A stretch of DNA of 64,000 bases, from the NCBI RefSeq assembly GCF_036227125.1, contig NZ_CP109435.1:7254001-7318000 (forward strand), given 5' to 3'. The notes under the pieces are model-generated. The model was not told where the DNA came from. It saw nothing but the letters and a program-made list of their open reading frames with translations, and made no database searches. The stretch's first letter is position 1. Each line of letters begins with the position of its first letter. A program made the translations under genes and the position numbers. This document shows positions 33,883 to 42,651 of the stretch, piece after piece. The DNA is from Streptomyces sp. NBC_01485. Its GTDB lineage: Bacteria > Actinomycetota > Actinomycetes > Streptomycetales > Streptomycetaceae.

Positions 33883-35271
33883 TCATCGACCCGGTTGTTC
33901 TGTCGATGGTCCGGTCGATCGGTCGATCGAGGCCAGCGGCAGCGCGAAGAGCACCCGCCCCGACTGGGTCCAGACGTCGCCGGTCTCCTGCCAGTAGGAG
34001 AGGGACTCGGTCTGCGGGCTCCAGCAGCTGTGCTTCTCCGCCGAACCGCACACCGCGGCCCGCGCCCGGTCGGCCTTGGCGTCCGCCTTGTCGCCCGACT
34101 CGCCGTACGTGGCGTCGGGCGTCCTGTCGGCGGTCTGCCGCCACAGCGTCCCGTGCCCGTCGTCCCCGTCGTCCCGGGGCCCGGCGGCGCGGGTCACGTA
34201 CCAGTGCGCCCCGTACGACAGCACACCCCGCACGCCGGTCAGCTTCGTCTCGTACGCCTCCGAGGCCGCCACCCGCCCGGTCGGGCTCGTGGCGAGGAGC
34301 CCCGAGTGCCCGGGGGCGGTGCTGAAGGGGTAGCGCCACAGGTGCGCGCCCCGGTCGCCGTCGTCGAGGGTCCACTGCCCGGCGACCAGGGTGTCCGGCA
34401 CGGTGCTGCGGTCGAGGGAGACGGTCGCGGGGTGCGGGGCGTCCGAGCCGCCGCTCAGCTCGTAGGAGCCGATGGCGGGCAGGACGAAGCGGTAGCCGTG
34501 CGCCGACCAGCCGCCCGGCACCCGGCCGACCGCGTCGCTCACGACGCTGGCGCGCTGGACGCGGTTCATGTCGTAGACGTAGAGCGCGGTCCGGCCCCCG
34601 TCGTCGGCGGTGACCAGCAGCTTGTCCTGGTACCAGACCATCCCGGAGACATGGGAGACCAGCCCCCGGTAGTCGCGTCCGTCGGCCTCCGGGACGGCGA
34701 GCAGGGCCCAGGTGTAGGAGAGGTGGTTCAGGTCGCCCGCGTTCAGGAAGCCGACCCGGGCCAGCCCCCGGTCGGCGACCGCGCCGCCGCTGCGCGACCA
34801 GCCGGAGAGGATCACCCGGTTCGCGCCCCAGGCGCCGTCGTCGTCCGCGTCCCCGGACGTGGTGACCGCGCCCGGCTGCCAGCCCGCGGTGTCGTCCGTG
34901 TTCCAGCAGTACGCGCGGGTGGCCACGGGGGAGACCGGCAGGGCCCCGCGCTCGGCGGGCGAGCAGTCGATCGCGTCCCGCAGGATGCGGTCGGAGTCCT
35001 CCAGCACCGCGCCGACGCCGACCGGCCGGCCCATGCCCGCGGCCAGGCGGTCCAGGGAGGCCTGCGGCACCAGGTTCTCCGTCAGCCGCAGTTTCCCGGT
35101 CTCGGCCACCGCGGTGAGCGGCTTCAGCCCTCCGGGTCCGTCGTCGGTCACCGTCGCCTGGGAAGCGCTGATCATGGTGGCGGCAGCGGTGAGCGCGAGA
35201 GCGGTCCCGGACAGGAACGCCCGCACGGCCCTGCCCCGCCTGCGCCGGCGGTGTCGGCCGCGATATGTCAT
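33883..35271 (-). CDS. Secreted protein of unknown function
   Basis: 462 aa; ATG 35271 with GGGAGG 6 nt upstream. Signal peptide: RRRRRGRAVRAFLSGTALALTAAATMISASQA. The mature part contains cysteines in CSPAER, YCWNTDD and CWSPQTE, and repeated beta segments (RVGFLNAGDLNHLSYTWALL, GLVSHVSGMVWYQDKLLVTADD, GRTALYVYDM), suggesting a beta-propeller-like fold. I recognise it as a conserved Streptomyces secreted protein but know no function. It ends 13 nt before the GNAT start, so the two may be co-transcribed. Confidence 0.78.
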   Translation of the reverse strand: MTYRGRHRRRRRGRAVRAFLSGTALALTAAATMISASQATVTDDGPGGLKPLTAVAETGKLRLTENLVPQASLDRLAAGMGRPVGVGAVLEDSDRILRDAIDCSPAERGALPVSPVATRAYCWNTDDTAGWQPGAVTTSGDADDDGAWGANRVILSGWSRSGGAVADRGLARVGFLNAGDLNHLSYTWALLAVPEADGRDYRGLVSHVSGMVWYQDKLLVTADDGGRTALYVYDMNRVQRASVVSDAVGRVPGGWSAHGYRFVLPAIGSYELSGGSDAPHPATVSLDRSTVPDTLVAGQWTLDDGDRGAHLWRYPFSTAPGHSGLLATSPTGRVAASEAYETKLTGVRGVLSYGAHWYVTRAAGPRDDGDDGHGTLWRQTADRTPDATYGESGDKADAKADRARAAVCGSAEKHSCWSPQTESLSYWQETGDVWTQSGRVLFALPLASIDRSTGPSTEQPGR

Positions 35272-35491
35272 TACGTCCTCCCGAGGCGGGCCAACTGCGC
35301 CTGGTGATCCGTACGTTGACGGAGGAGCAGGTGGGGTGACCCGTAGGGGATGCTACGGCAGTCGGCCACCGTCGAGGACGAAGACCGCGCAAATATGCGG
35401 AAGATGCCACCGGAAGGACTCGGGTGCGTCATGGTGGCTACGCGTTGTCGCTGTTCGTTGTCGCTGTGCGTGGTGTCGCCGTGCGTCGTCG

Positions 35492-36784
35492 CTACGGTGC
35501 CGACGCACGGTCGCGGACCACCGCGGGCGCGATCGAGTGGGGCAGCAGGCCCTTCGGATCCGCCGGCAGGAGCAGCTCGACCTCGGCATCCTCGCAGAAA
35601 CGATACGGCCGATGTTGCAGAAGTCCCCCCAGATACCGCCGCACCCGGGACACTTCGGCCCGCACCGTCACCGTACGGCCCGGGTCGCCGAACATGTCCT
35701 CGGCCAGGCCCGCCGCGCTGCGGCCGCAGCGGCGTGTCGCCACCAGGTAGAGCAACTCGGCGTGCCGGGGACTGAGTTCGTGGCACCACGAGCCCGCGCC
35801 CCCCGACACCGTCACCGACCAGCTCCGGGGCCGGGTCAGGTCCAGCACGATCCGGGTCGCGCCGCCCGCCTGCGGTTCGCCGGCATCGGCCACCGACCGC
35901 ACCAGCCAGCCCCCGGCCAGCGGCTCGACCGAGCACAACCCGAGCGTCGGCAGCCATCGGCGGCCCGGGGAAGGCGACTTGGGCAGCGCGATCCGGCTCG
36001 CGTACGGCATCCCGGTCACCGCGGCCGTCCAGCCGTCCCCGTCCACCACCGCCCCCCGGCCGGCGAGCCGGGCCAGCACCGGCGCGGCCACCGCGCGCAG
36101 CCGTTCCAGCGAACTCAGGTGCTTCTCCCGCAGTCTGGACTCGGCGAGCTTCGCCACCGCGTCGACCCAGGCGAGGGTGGCCGGATGCATCGTCTCCAGC
36201 GGCCCGCTGACGTCGATCACCCCGAGCAGCCGGCCGTTGCGCGGATCGGTGATCGGGGCGCCCGCGCAGGTCCAGGTCGTGTGCGAGCGTACGAAGTGCT
36301 CGGCGGCGAACACCTGCACGGGCCGCCGCACCACCGCCGGCGTGCCCACGCCGTTGGTGCCGACCACCGCCTCGCCCCAGTCCGCGCCCAGCTCGAAACC
36401 GAGCCCGTCGGCCTTGCGCAGCACGGGGTTGCAGCCCTCGCGCCACAGCACCCGGCCCTCCTCGTCGGCGACGACCATGATGTGGTGGGCGGCGTCCGCG
36501 ACCGACAGCAGCCCCTCGCGCAGCACCGGCAGCACCTCCCGCAACGGCGACTCCTCGCGCCGTCTGCGCACCTCGTCGGCGCTGAGCAGTCCCGCCCGGA
36601 AATCGTGCTCGGGGTCGACGCCGCTGCGCAGCATCCGCTCCCAGGACTGCTCGATCACGGGACGCGGGGCGACGCGCGCCCGCCGGCCGGCCAGCCGGGC
36701 CTCGCGCACCTCGTTGAGCATCCGCGCCGCCCGCGCGGCGTCGGCGGCCGCGAGCTGCGGCACGTTCATCGGTGGCAGCGCCAC
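35492..36784 (-). CDS. GAF-domain transcriptional regulator (AcoR-like N-terminus)
   Basis: 430 aa from GTG 36784 (GGGAGG 5 nt upstream; ATG 36769 is alternative). The N-terminus PRPVIEQSWERMLRSGVDPEHD and the following GAF domain (HHIMVVADEEGRVLWREG, GFELGADWGEAVVGTNGVGTP, GAPITDPRNGRLLGVIDVSG) match AcoR-type sensors of alcohols and ketones. The sigma-54 AAA domain is absent. The C-terminal segment (SPRHAELLYLVATRRCGRSAAGLAEDMF, TVRAEVSRVRRYLGGLL) looks like a winged-helix domain. It probably regulates the nearby genes; a perfect palindrome is found upstream. Confidence 0.84.
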   Translation of the reverse strand: MALPPMNVPQLAAADAARAARMLNEVREARLAGRRARVAPRPVIEQSWERMLRSGVDPEHDFRAGLLSADEVRRRREESPLREVLPVLREGLLSVADAAHHIMVVADEEGRVLWREGCNPVLRKADGLGFELGADWGEAVVGTNGVGTPAVVRRPVQVFAAEHFVRSHTTWTCAGAPITDPRNGRLLGVIDVSGPLETMHPATLAWVDAVAKLAESRLREKHLSSLERLRAVAAPVLARLAGRGAVVDGDGWTAAVTGMPYASRIALPKSPSPGRRWLPTLGLCSVEPLAGGWLVRSVADAGEPQAGGATRIVLDLTRPRSWSVTVSGGAGSWCHELSPRHAELLYLVATRRCGRSAAGLAEDMFGDPGRTVTVRAEVSRVRRYLGGLLQHRPYRFCEDAEVELLLPADPKGLLPHSIAPAVVRDRASAP

Positions 36785-36919
36785 TGGGCCTCCCGGGGAG
36801 CAGACAGGCGGACAACCGGGTGTCAAGCTCCTGCGCCGACTGTTTCCGGTCTTGCTGAAGGCCCTATCTTGCCGTCCGCCCGTGACGGAGGGACATAGTC
36901 CGGTCACAACCTCCGACAT

Positions 36920-36937
36920 GTTGCAACCCCCTGCAAC
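36920..36937. promoter_or_regulatory. Palindrome GTTGCA-N6-TGCAAC, operator candidate
   Basis: A perfect 6-bp inverted repeat with a 6-nt spacer lies 136 bp upstream of the GAF regulator start. Symmetry and position suit autoregulation or an activator site. The rest of the 302-bp gap holds only the terminator listed next. Confidence 0.5.
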
Positions 36938-37019
36938 CCTGGTGAACATCCACAGTCTGTTTGAAACTTGAGCCATGCCGCGAGAGCGGTAATTCTGGCC
37001 TCGCAGGGCCATTGCGGCG

Positions 37020-37053
37020 GGGGTGGTGCCGTGTCGGCGCAGCACCACCCCCG
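37020..37053. terminator. 11-bp perfect hairpin after the acyl-CoA dehydrogenase gene
   Basis: GGGGGTGGTGC and GCACCACCCCC pair perfectly around a 12-nt loop, 34 nt beyond the dehydrogenase stop on the minus strand. Confidence 0.82.
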
Positions 37054-37086
37054 CTTCCTGCTCCCACTTTCCGCAGGCCGGCGCGG

Positions 37087-38754
37087 TCAGGGTCCGGGGC
37101 TGATTCCGAGTCCGGGCCCGGCCCGGTCGACGATCGCCGCCAGGTCCAGAGTGTGGGGCAGCGTCCCGAAGGCCGCGCCCCCGTCCCCGCCCAGCCGCGA
37201 GGCGCAGAACGCGTCGGCGACCTCCGGCGGCGCGAACCGCACCAGCAGCGACCCCTGGAGCACCAGCGCGAAGCGCTCCGCCAGCCGCCTGGCCCGCCCC
37301 TCGACGCCGTCCAGATCCGCCAGTTCCGTCAGCAGGCCCTTGATCGCCGCGTCCAGCCGGTGATCGGCCCCGCGCGCCCGCCCCACCTCCTGGAGATAGG
37401 CGTTCAGCGCCTGCGGCTCCTGCCGCAGCGCCCGCAGCACATCCAGCGCCTGGACGTTGCCCGCGCCCTCCCACACCGAGTTCAGCGGCGACTCGCGCAC
37501 CAGCCGGGGCATCCCCGACTCCTCCACGTAACCGTTTCCGCCCAGGCACTCCAAGGCCTCCACCGTCACCGGCGTACAGCGCTTGGTCACCCAGTACTTG
37601 GCCGCCGGAACCGCGATCCGCAGCAGCGCCCGCTCCTGCTCGCCCCCGTCGTCGTAGGCCGCCGCCAGCCGCAGCGCGAGCGTGGTCGCCGCCTCCGACT
37701 CCAGCGCGAGATCGGCCAGGACATTGCGCATCAACGGTTTGTCGACGAGCTTCCCGCCGAACGCCGCTCGGTGCGTGCAGTGATGGATCGCCTGTGCCAC
37801 CGCCTGCCGCATCAGCCCCGCCGACCCGAGCACGCAGTCCAGCCGGGTCGCCGCGACCATGTCGATGATGGTGCGCACCCCGCGCCCCTCCTCGCCGACC
37901 CGGCGCGCCCACGTCCCGTCGAACTCGACCTCGCCGGAGGCGTTGGACCGGTTCCCCAGCTTGTCCTTGAGCCGCTGGAGGCGGAAGACGTTACGGGTGC
38001 CGTCCTCGAGCACGCGCGGCACGAGGAAACACGTCAGCCCGCCGCCACCCCGGCTCGGCCCCGCCTGGGCGAGCACCAGGAACCCGTCCGACATGGGTGC
38101 CGAACAGAACCACTTGTGCCCGGTCAGCTCGTACGTCCCGTCCTCGGCGAGAGCGGTGGCGACGGTCGTGTTGGCCCGTACGTCGCTGCCGCCCTGTTTC
38201 TCCGTCATCCCCATCCCGAACAGCGCCCCGGACTTCAGCCGGGCCGGCCGCAGCTCACGGTCGTAGAGCGTGGACGTCAGCCGGGGCTCCCACTCGGCGG
38301 CCAGCTCCGGGTCGGTGCGCAGCGCGGGCACCGCCGCGTGGGTCATCGACAGCGGACAGCCGTTGCCCGCCTCGGCCTGTGTCCACACCAGGAACCCCGC
38401 GGCCCGCCGCACATGCCCGCCCGGCCGCCCCCAGGCATTCGTCAGCCCGGCCCCGACGCCCTTGCCGAGCAGCCGGTGCCACGCCGGATGGAAGTCGACC
38501 TCGTCGACGCGATGCCCGTACCGGTCGTGCGTCCGCAGTTTCGGCGGATACGTGTCCGCCTGCACCGCCCACTCCTGCACCTGCGCCGATCCGGCCGCCT
38601 GCCCGAGCGCCGACAACTCGCCGCGCGCCTCGTCGAGCAGCTCCGGAGCCAGGTGCCGTTCGACGGCGGCCACCAGCGCCTGGTCGGTGCCGTAGACGTC
38701 GTACCCGGTCAGGGGCGGGGGCTGGTTGGTCACGGTGTGGGTGCGGCCTGTCAT
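37087..38754 (-). CDS. AidB-like acyl-CoA dehydrogenase family flavoprotein
   Basis: 555 aa from ATG 38754. Flavin/acyl-CoA motifs: FGMGMTEKQGGSDVRANTT, HKWFCSAPMSDGFLVLAQ, FRLQRLKDKLGNRSNASGEVEF, ECLGGNGYVEE, and the terminal-domain RESPLNSVWEGAGNVQALDVLRAL with the presumed catalytic Glu in WEG. The length and the extra C-terminal helical domain are those of AidB-like proteins, linked in E. coli to the adaptive response to alkylation; normal substrates are poorly known. The frame stays open far upstream (to 40566) only because of GC bias; the conserved start is MTGRTHTVTNQPPPLTGYDV. Confidence 0.9.
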   Translation of the reverse strand: MTGRTHTVTNQPPPLTGYDVYGTDQALVAAVERHLAPELLDEARGELSALGQAAGSAQVQEWAVQADTYPPKLRTHDRYGHRVDEVDFHPAWHRLLGKGVGAGLTNAWGRPGGHVRRAAGFLVWTQAEAGNGCPLSMTHAAVPALRTDPELAAEWEPRLTSTLYDRELRPARLKSGALFGMGMTEKQGGSDVRANTTVATALAEDGTYELTGHKWFCSAPMSDGFLVLAQAGPSRGGGGLTCFLVPRVLEDGTRNVFRLQRLKDKLGNRSNASGEVEFDGTWARRVGEEGRGVRTIIDMVAATRLDCVLGSAGLMRQAVAQAIHHCTHRAAFGGKLVDKPLMRNVLADLALESEAATTLALRLAAAYDDGGEQERALLRIAVPAAKYWVTKRCTPVTVEALECLGGNGYVEESGMPRLVRESPLNSVWEGAGNVQALDVLRALRQEPQALNAYLQEVGRARGADHRLDAAIKGLLTELADLDGVEGRARRLAERFALVLQGSLLVRFAPPEVADAFCASRLGGDGGAAFGTLPHTLDLAAIVDRAGPGLGISPGP

Positions 38755-38844
38755 GACCCCGAACCTACCTCCGGGTACGACGGTCATGGCCGTCCGGAGC
38801 CCGCGCGCCGCTCCCTGACCCGGCGACGCGGCCTTGCCGGAGAC

Positions 38845-38953
38845 GAGTCCGGAGGTGGGCCCGAAGGTGAGTCCGGGGTGGGTTCGAGGCGGGCCCGAAG
38901 GTGAGTCCGAGGTGAGTCCGGGGTGGATTCGAAGGTGAGTCCGGAGGTGAGTG
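38845..38953. repeat. Degenerate tandem repeats before the BrkB-like gene
   Basis: About five units built from GTCCGGGGTGG and CGAAGGTGA modules, with variable unit length (11-35 bp), fill the gap between the divergent dehydrogenase and BrkB-like genes. Confidence 0.75.
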
Positions 38954-38982
38954 CAGCCCCGAACGGCGGATACCTTTAGGGC

Positions 38983-40254
38983 GTGCAGCCAGCAAGTCAG
39001 TCCCCCGAGCAACCCGGGAGCCCCACCGGGCGTCTCCACCGGGCGCGTGCCCTTTACCGGAACGTCTCCAAGCGCCGGACCGCCTGGCTGCTGGTGAAGG
39101 ACACCGTCAACTCCTGCATCGAGTACCGCATCCTCGGCCTCGCCGCCGAGGCCGCCTTCTTCACGCTGCTGTCCGTGCCGCCGCTGCTCCTCAGCCTCAT
39201 CGGCCTGCTCGGCTACGTCGACGACTGGACCGGCACCGACTCCATCAGCAGCCTGGAGAGCAACCTTCTCGAGGCCTCCCGCACGGTCCTGTCCGACAAG
39301 GGCGTGCGGCAGATCGCCCAGCCGATCCTCGACGACGTGATGCGGGGCGGCCGCCCCGACGTCATCTCCATCGGTTTCCTGTTCGCGCTGTGGTCCGGCT
39401 CGCGCGCGGTCAACGTCTTCATCGACACGATCACCGTGATGTACGGCCTCGACGGGGTGCGCGGCATCGTCAAGACGCGGCTGGTGGCGTTCCTGCTGTT
39501 CGTCGCGGCCCTGCTGATCGGCTCGATCGCGCTGCCGCTGATGGTCGCCGGGCCGGACGCGGTGGTGCGGATCGTGCCCTGGTCGACGACCGTGGTGCAG
39601 GTCCTGTACTGGCCCGTCGTGATCGTCCTGTCCATCGCGTTCCTGACGACGCTCTACCACGTCTCCGTGCCCGTCCGCTCCCCGTGGATCGAGGACGTGC
39701 CCGGCGCGCTCGTCGCCCTCGCCATGTGGGTGCTCGGCAGTTTCCTGCTCCGGATCTACCTGACGAACACGATCGAGGGCGCCACCATCTACGGCTCCCT
39801 CGCCGCCGCCGTCGCCGTACTGCTGTGGATCGGCGTGTCCGCCTTCGCCGTGCTGGTCGGCGCCGCCGTCAACGCCGCGATCGACCGCGTCTGGCCGGCC
39901 GCCGCGACGGCCGCGGCCCGCGCCGCCAACGAACGGCAACGGCAGGAGGAGGCCGTGGAGTACGTCGCCCGCGTGGCGGCGATCCGCTCCCACGAGGACG
40001 ACGACCCAGACGACCCCGACATGCCGTCCGAGTTCCCCGAACGCTGGTCCCGCTTCCTTCCACCGGAGGACGTGACGGGACGCTTCCGCACGCATGCGAA
40101 GAGTTCTCCGAAGGGGAACGGGGGCAGTGGGGGGACCGGCGGGACTGGCGGGAACGGCCGGAACGGGGCTAATGGAGCGAACGGCGGTAATGGGGGTGCT
40201 GGGGGTAACGGCGGTACTGGGAGTAACGGGGAGGGCCGGCTCCCGGGGAAGTGA
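38983..40254 (+). CDS. YihY/BrkB-family inner membrane protein with Gly/Asn-rich tail
   Basis: 423 aa from GTG 38983. Five to six membrane helices with the family pattern: CIEYRILGLAAEAAFFTLLSVPPLLLSLIG, SIGFLFALWSGSRAVNVFIDTI, PVIVLSIAFLTTLYHVSVP, GALVALAMWVLGSFLLRIYL, GSLAAAVAVLLWIGVSAFAVLVGAAVNA. YihY/BrkB proteins are putative transporters of unknown substrate. After residue 375 the tail is an almost pure Gly-Gly-Thr/Gly-Gly-Asn repeat (GNGGSGGTGGTGGNGRN...), unusual for the family. TACCTT (38970-38975) 7 nt before the GTG suggests a leaderless transcript. Confidence 0.88.
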   Translation: MQPASQSPEQPGSPTGRLHRARALYRNVSKRRTAWLLVKDTVNSCIEYRILGLAAEAAFFTLLSVPPLLLSLIGLLGYVDDWTGTDSISSLESNLLEASRTVLSDKGVRQIAQPILDDVMRGGRPDVISIGFLFALWSGSRAVNVFIDTITVMYGLDGVRGIVKTRLVAFLLFVAALLIGSIALPLMVAGPDAVVRIVPWSTTVVQVLYWPVVIVLSIAFLTTLYHVSVPVRSPWIEDVPGALVALAMWVLGSFLLRIYLTNTIEGATIYGSLAAAVAVLLWIGVSAFAVLVGAAVNAAIDRVWPAAATAAARAANERQRQEEAVEYVARVAAIRSHEDDDPDDPDMPSEFPERWSRFLPPEDVTGRFRTHAKSSPKGNGGSGGTGGTGGNGRNGANGANGGNGGAGGNGGTGSNGEGRLPGK

Positions 40255-40336
40255 GCCCTCGGAGTGAGCCCTCGGCCTCGGAGGGAGCACTCGGAGTGAG
40301 CCCGTCGGGGCTTCGTGGCGGCGTAGCGTGACACAT

Positions 40337-41011
40337 GTGTACGAGGAGCGGGCCTCCCGGCTGGCCGGGGCGGTGGTGTGGACGAACACGCCGTCGCCGG
40401 ATTCCGGAATGCTTCCCGTGCTGCCCGATGGCTGCATGGACGTGATGTGGAGCGAGGGCAGACTGCTGGTCGCCGGACCGGACACCCGGGCCCACGTCCC
40501 CGACGGCCCGCCCGTGCCCTGGTCGGGCATCCGCCTCCACCCCGGCACCGCGCCAGCCTTCCTCAACGTACCGGCCCACGAACTACGCGACCGGCGTGTG
40601 GAGTTGGCCGAACTGTGGCCGGCATCGGAGGTGCGGCGCCTGAACGCTCGGGTCGCTGCTGCGGCGCACCCGGCGGTGGCACTCGAGGAACTGGCGCTGG
40701 AGCGGGCGGCTCCGCCCGACCCCGCACTGCGCCGACTGGTCGCCGCCCTCGCCGCGGGCCGGCCGGTGGCCGCAACGGCCGACGAACTCGGCCTCGGCGC
40801 CCGCCAGTTGCACCGCCGCTCCCTGGCCGCCTTCGGCTACGGCCCCAAGACCCTGGCCCGCATCCTGCGCCTGCAACGGGCTCTGGCGCTGGCCCGGACG
40901 GGGGTGCCGTACGCGGACACGGCGGCCCGCGCCGGTTACGCCGACCAGGCCCATCTCTCCCGCGACGTAAGGGAGTTCACGGGCCGCACAATGGGCGACC
41001 TGCTGCGCTAG
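40337..41011 (+). CDS. AraC-family transcriptional regulator
   Basis: 224 aa. The N-terminal ligand-type domain begins YEERASRLAGAVVW and contains VLPDGCMDVMWSEGRLLVAGPDT; the C-terminal double helix-turn-helix includes ATADELGLGARQLHRRSLAAFGYGPKTLARI and ADTAARAGYADQAHLSRDVREFTG. GTG 40337 is chosen because the family begins there and TAGCGT (40324-40329) lies 7 nt upstream, giving a leaderless start; GTG 40328 is alternative. Often such regulators control the adjacent VOC gene, which lies convergent here, but the target is unknown. Confidence 0.88.
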   Translation: MYEERASRLAGAVVWTNTPSPDSGMLPVLPDGCMDVMWSEGRLLVAGPDTRAHVPDGPPVPWSGIRLHPGTAPAFLNVPAHELRDRRVELAELWPASEVRRLNARVAAAAHPAVALEELALERAAPPDPALRRLVAALAAGRPVAATADELGLGARQLHRRSLAAFGYGPKTLARILRLQRALALARTGVPYADTAARAGYADQAHLSRDVREFTGRTMGDLLR

Positions 41012-41027
41012 CGGTGCGGGGACCGAC

Positions 41028-41423
41028 CTATGGGGCCAGCGGCGCGAACAGATCGACGCCGTTGCCGTCGGGGTCGTGCACGACGGCGTACCGCTGGCCC
41101 CAGAAGGCGTCCCACGGCTTCAGCTCGCCCCGGTGACCGGCGCCCACCAGCTCCTCGTACACGGTGTCGACCTCGCCCGGCGTGTCGCAGTGCAGCGCCA
41201 GCGACGCCCGACCGCTTCCGGACGGCTGCCGCCACCCCGGGTGGAACGAGCGGACGGTGTCCTCGGTATCCAGCAACAGCCGCAGCCCACCAGGCAGTTC
41301 AGCCTCGACATGCGGCTCTCGCTCGGCACCCTCGGGAAAGGCGAACCCAAGCCGGCGGTAGAAGGCGACGGAGGCGGCCATGTCGGAGACGACCAGGCCG
41401 ATGGCATCAAATCGTGGACTCAT
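41028..41423 (-). CDS. VOC-superfamily protein (glyoxalase/dioxygenase fold)
   Basis: 131 aa, ATG 41423. Two betaalphabetabetabeta modules: DAIGLVVSDMAASVAFYRRLGF and DTPGEVDTVYEELVGAGH, ending RYAVVHDPDGNGVDLFAPL with the metal-type Glu replaced by Asp. VOC proteins serve in metal-dependent lyases, dioxygenases or drug-binding. Substrate unknown. Convergent with the AraC-type gene, 16 bp apart. Confidence 0.87.
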   Translation of the reverse strand: MSPRFDAIGLVVSDMAASVAFYRRLGFAFPEGAEREPHVEAELPGGLRLLLDTEDTVRSFHPGWRQPSGSGRASLALHCDTPGEVDTVYEELVGAGHRGELKPWDAFWGQRYAVVHDPDGNGVDLFAPLAP

Positions 41424-41547
41424 ACGGCCACGGTAGACAGCCCCGACGCAGCAGGTCTTGAAGGAAACGGACACCCGGCCCGGAGATCCGTCGCGGCAGC
41501 GATGCCACGTGAGTTTGATTCACTTCGCGGCGGGCGAGACCAGGCGG

Positions 41548-42034
41548 CTACGCCCGTGCGGTGTGGCTGAAGCCGAGGGAGGTCAGTCCTTCGGTTTGGC
41601 ACAGCCGCTCGGAGGGTCCGCCGACCTCGGTCTGGAGGAGCTGGTAGGCGGCGCCGTGGAACTGGCCCCAGTGCATCGCGGCCCGCCACAGAACGCGGCC
41701 CAGGCCCAGGCCCGGCCCTCGGGCCTCGGGCAGGACGGCGAAGTACTGGGAGGAACTGAGGGCATCCGATCGCGTCGGGGCGCACTTCCATGGGGCCGAT
41801 CGCGCCCACGATGCGGTCCTCGACGGCGGCGGCGAGGACCGGGCCGCACAGGCCGGCCTGCATCCGGGTGCGGAGGAAGGCCAGGCCATCGGCGGCCATG
41901 GCCGTGGCGAACGGGGCGAAGGTCCCCTGCACGGCCGTCGGCCAGTCGGTGCCGGGGCGGACCGGGCCGCCGGGGTCGGGGCACGGGCGAGCGGTGAAGT
42001 CCTGGAGCTGGACGCGAGCCGGGTCGGGGTTTAC
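41548..42034 (-). pseudogene. Frameshifted GNAT acetyltransferase
   Basis: The first part (VQLQDFTARP, GTDWPTAVQGTFAPF, VEDRIVGAIGPMEVRPDAIG) is in one frame down to about 41767. The rest (QYFAVLPEARG, GRVLWRAAMHWGQFHGAAYQ, LTSLGFSHTARA) continues in another frame to 41548. Joined, they make one GNAT domain with the acetyl-CoA loop EARGPGLGLGR. A frameshift near 41755-41767 separates them, so no full protein is made unless there is a sequencing error. Directly upstream is hairpin repeat copy 1. Confidence 0.75.
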
Positions 42035-42075
42035 CGGGTCTTCGAACTTGGGCGGTGCGGCTCTCTGCCCGGGGC

Positions 42076-42129
42076 GGGTGGTCCGCACAGGAAGGTGACA
42101 CTTCGGTGCGGGAGTGTCACCTTTCCGCA
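42076..42129 (+). repeat. 54-bp hairpin repeat, copy 1
   Basis: Identical over 54 bp to the reverse complement of 58765-58818. The core is a perfect stem AAGGTGACACT / AGTGTCACCTT around a 10-nt loop. The flank at 42138-42151 (ACCGGGGACCCGGC) also matches the flank of copy 2. Confidence 0.9.
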
Positions 42130-42282
42130 CCTCACCCACCGGGGACCCGGCGTGCCCGCGCACCGCTCACGTGCCCCTGTCTGGCACTTGCGTCGAAATG
42201 GGGCAGGCGGCATTTTCGACACTTGCGCTGACAGCTTCGCTGCGGTGTGGGCGACCGCGACGCCAGTCCGAAAGGAGTGATC

Positions 42283-42441
42283 ATGGCACGGACCGACTAC
42301 TACGACGATCCGGACGCCCCCGAGCCCAACAGCTTGGTCGTCGCGGCATCCGCGGTGGTCACCGACGACGAGGGACGCATCCTTCTCCAGCGCCGCCGGG
42401 ACAACGATCTCTGGGCGCTGCCCGGCGGCGGCCCCGAGATA
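42283..42441 (+). pseudogene. Truncated NUDIX hydrolase gene
   Basis: ATG 42283 has a strong AAAGGAGTGATC ribosome-binding site, and the first about 53 codons (TDYYDDPDAPEPNSLVVAAS, VVTDDEGRILLQRR, DNDLWALPGGGPEI) are a typical NUDIX N-terminus. At the Nudix box, after GGGPEI, similarity stops: the GxxxxxExxxxREUxEExGU helix is absent, so no catalysis is possible. An upstream inverted repeat (GTCGAAATG...CATTTTCGAC) may be the old operator. Confidence 0.75.
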
Positions 42442-42651
42442 CGGGACCCCGGCGGGGACGGCAGACGGCCCGGCCGGGCCGCCGACAGAGGCCGGCGAGG
42501 CCCTGCTCCCCGATTTGATCGCACTGTTCGCCGTGCTGGCCTCGACGAGGCTGCCCGGGACCGTCCCGCGCACGCCTGGGCGAACGCGGAGTTGATGAAG
42601 ACGTGTCCGAGATCGGACAGCTGCGTCTGCTGCGAGCGGCGGCCTCCCAGG
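42442..42651. other. Junction of gene scraps after the NUDIX fragment
   Basis: No intact gene. Short coding-like segments in different frames are visible (for example EALLPDLIALFAVLASTR, and VDEDVSEIGQLRLLRAAA just before 42658), which I cannot assign. The stretch looks like fused remnants of deletions. Confidence 0.45.

Noticed and set aside
38845..38953. Degenerate repeats considered as a CRISPR array
   Set aside because: Unit length varies, no unique spacers, no cas genes.
37087..40566. A 1159-codon open frame on the minus strand
   Set aside because: Only the 3' half (to 38754) is a real acyl-CoA dehydrogenase; the rest is antisense to the BrkB-like gene and stays open because of GC bias.
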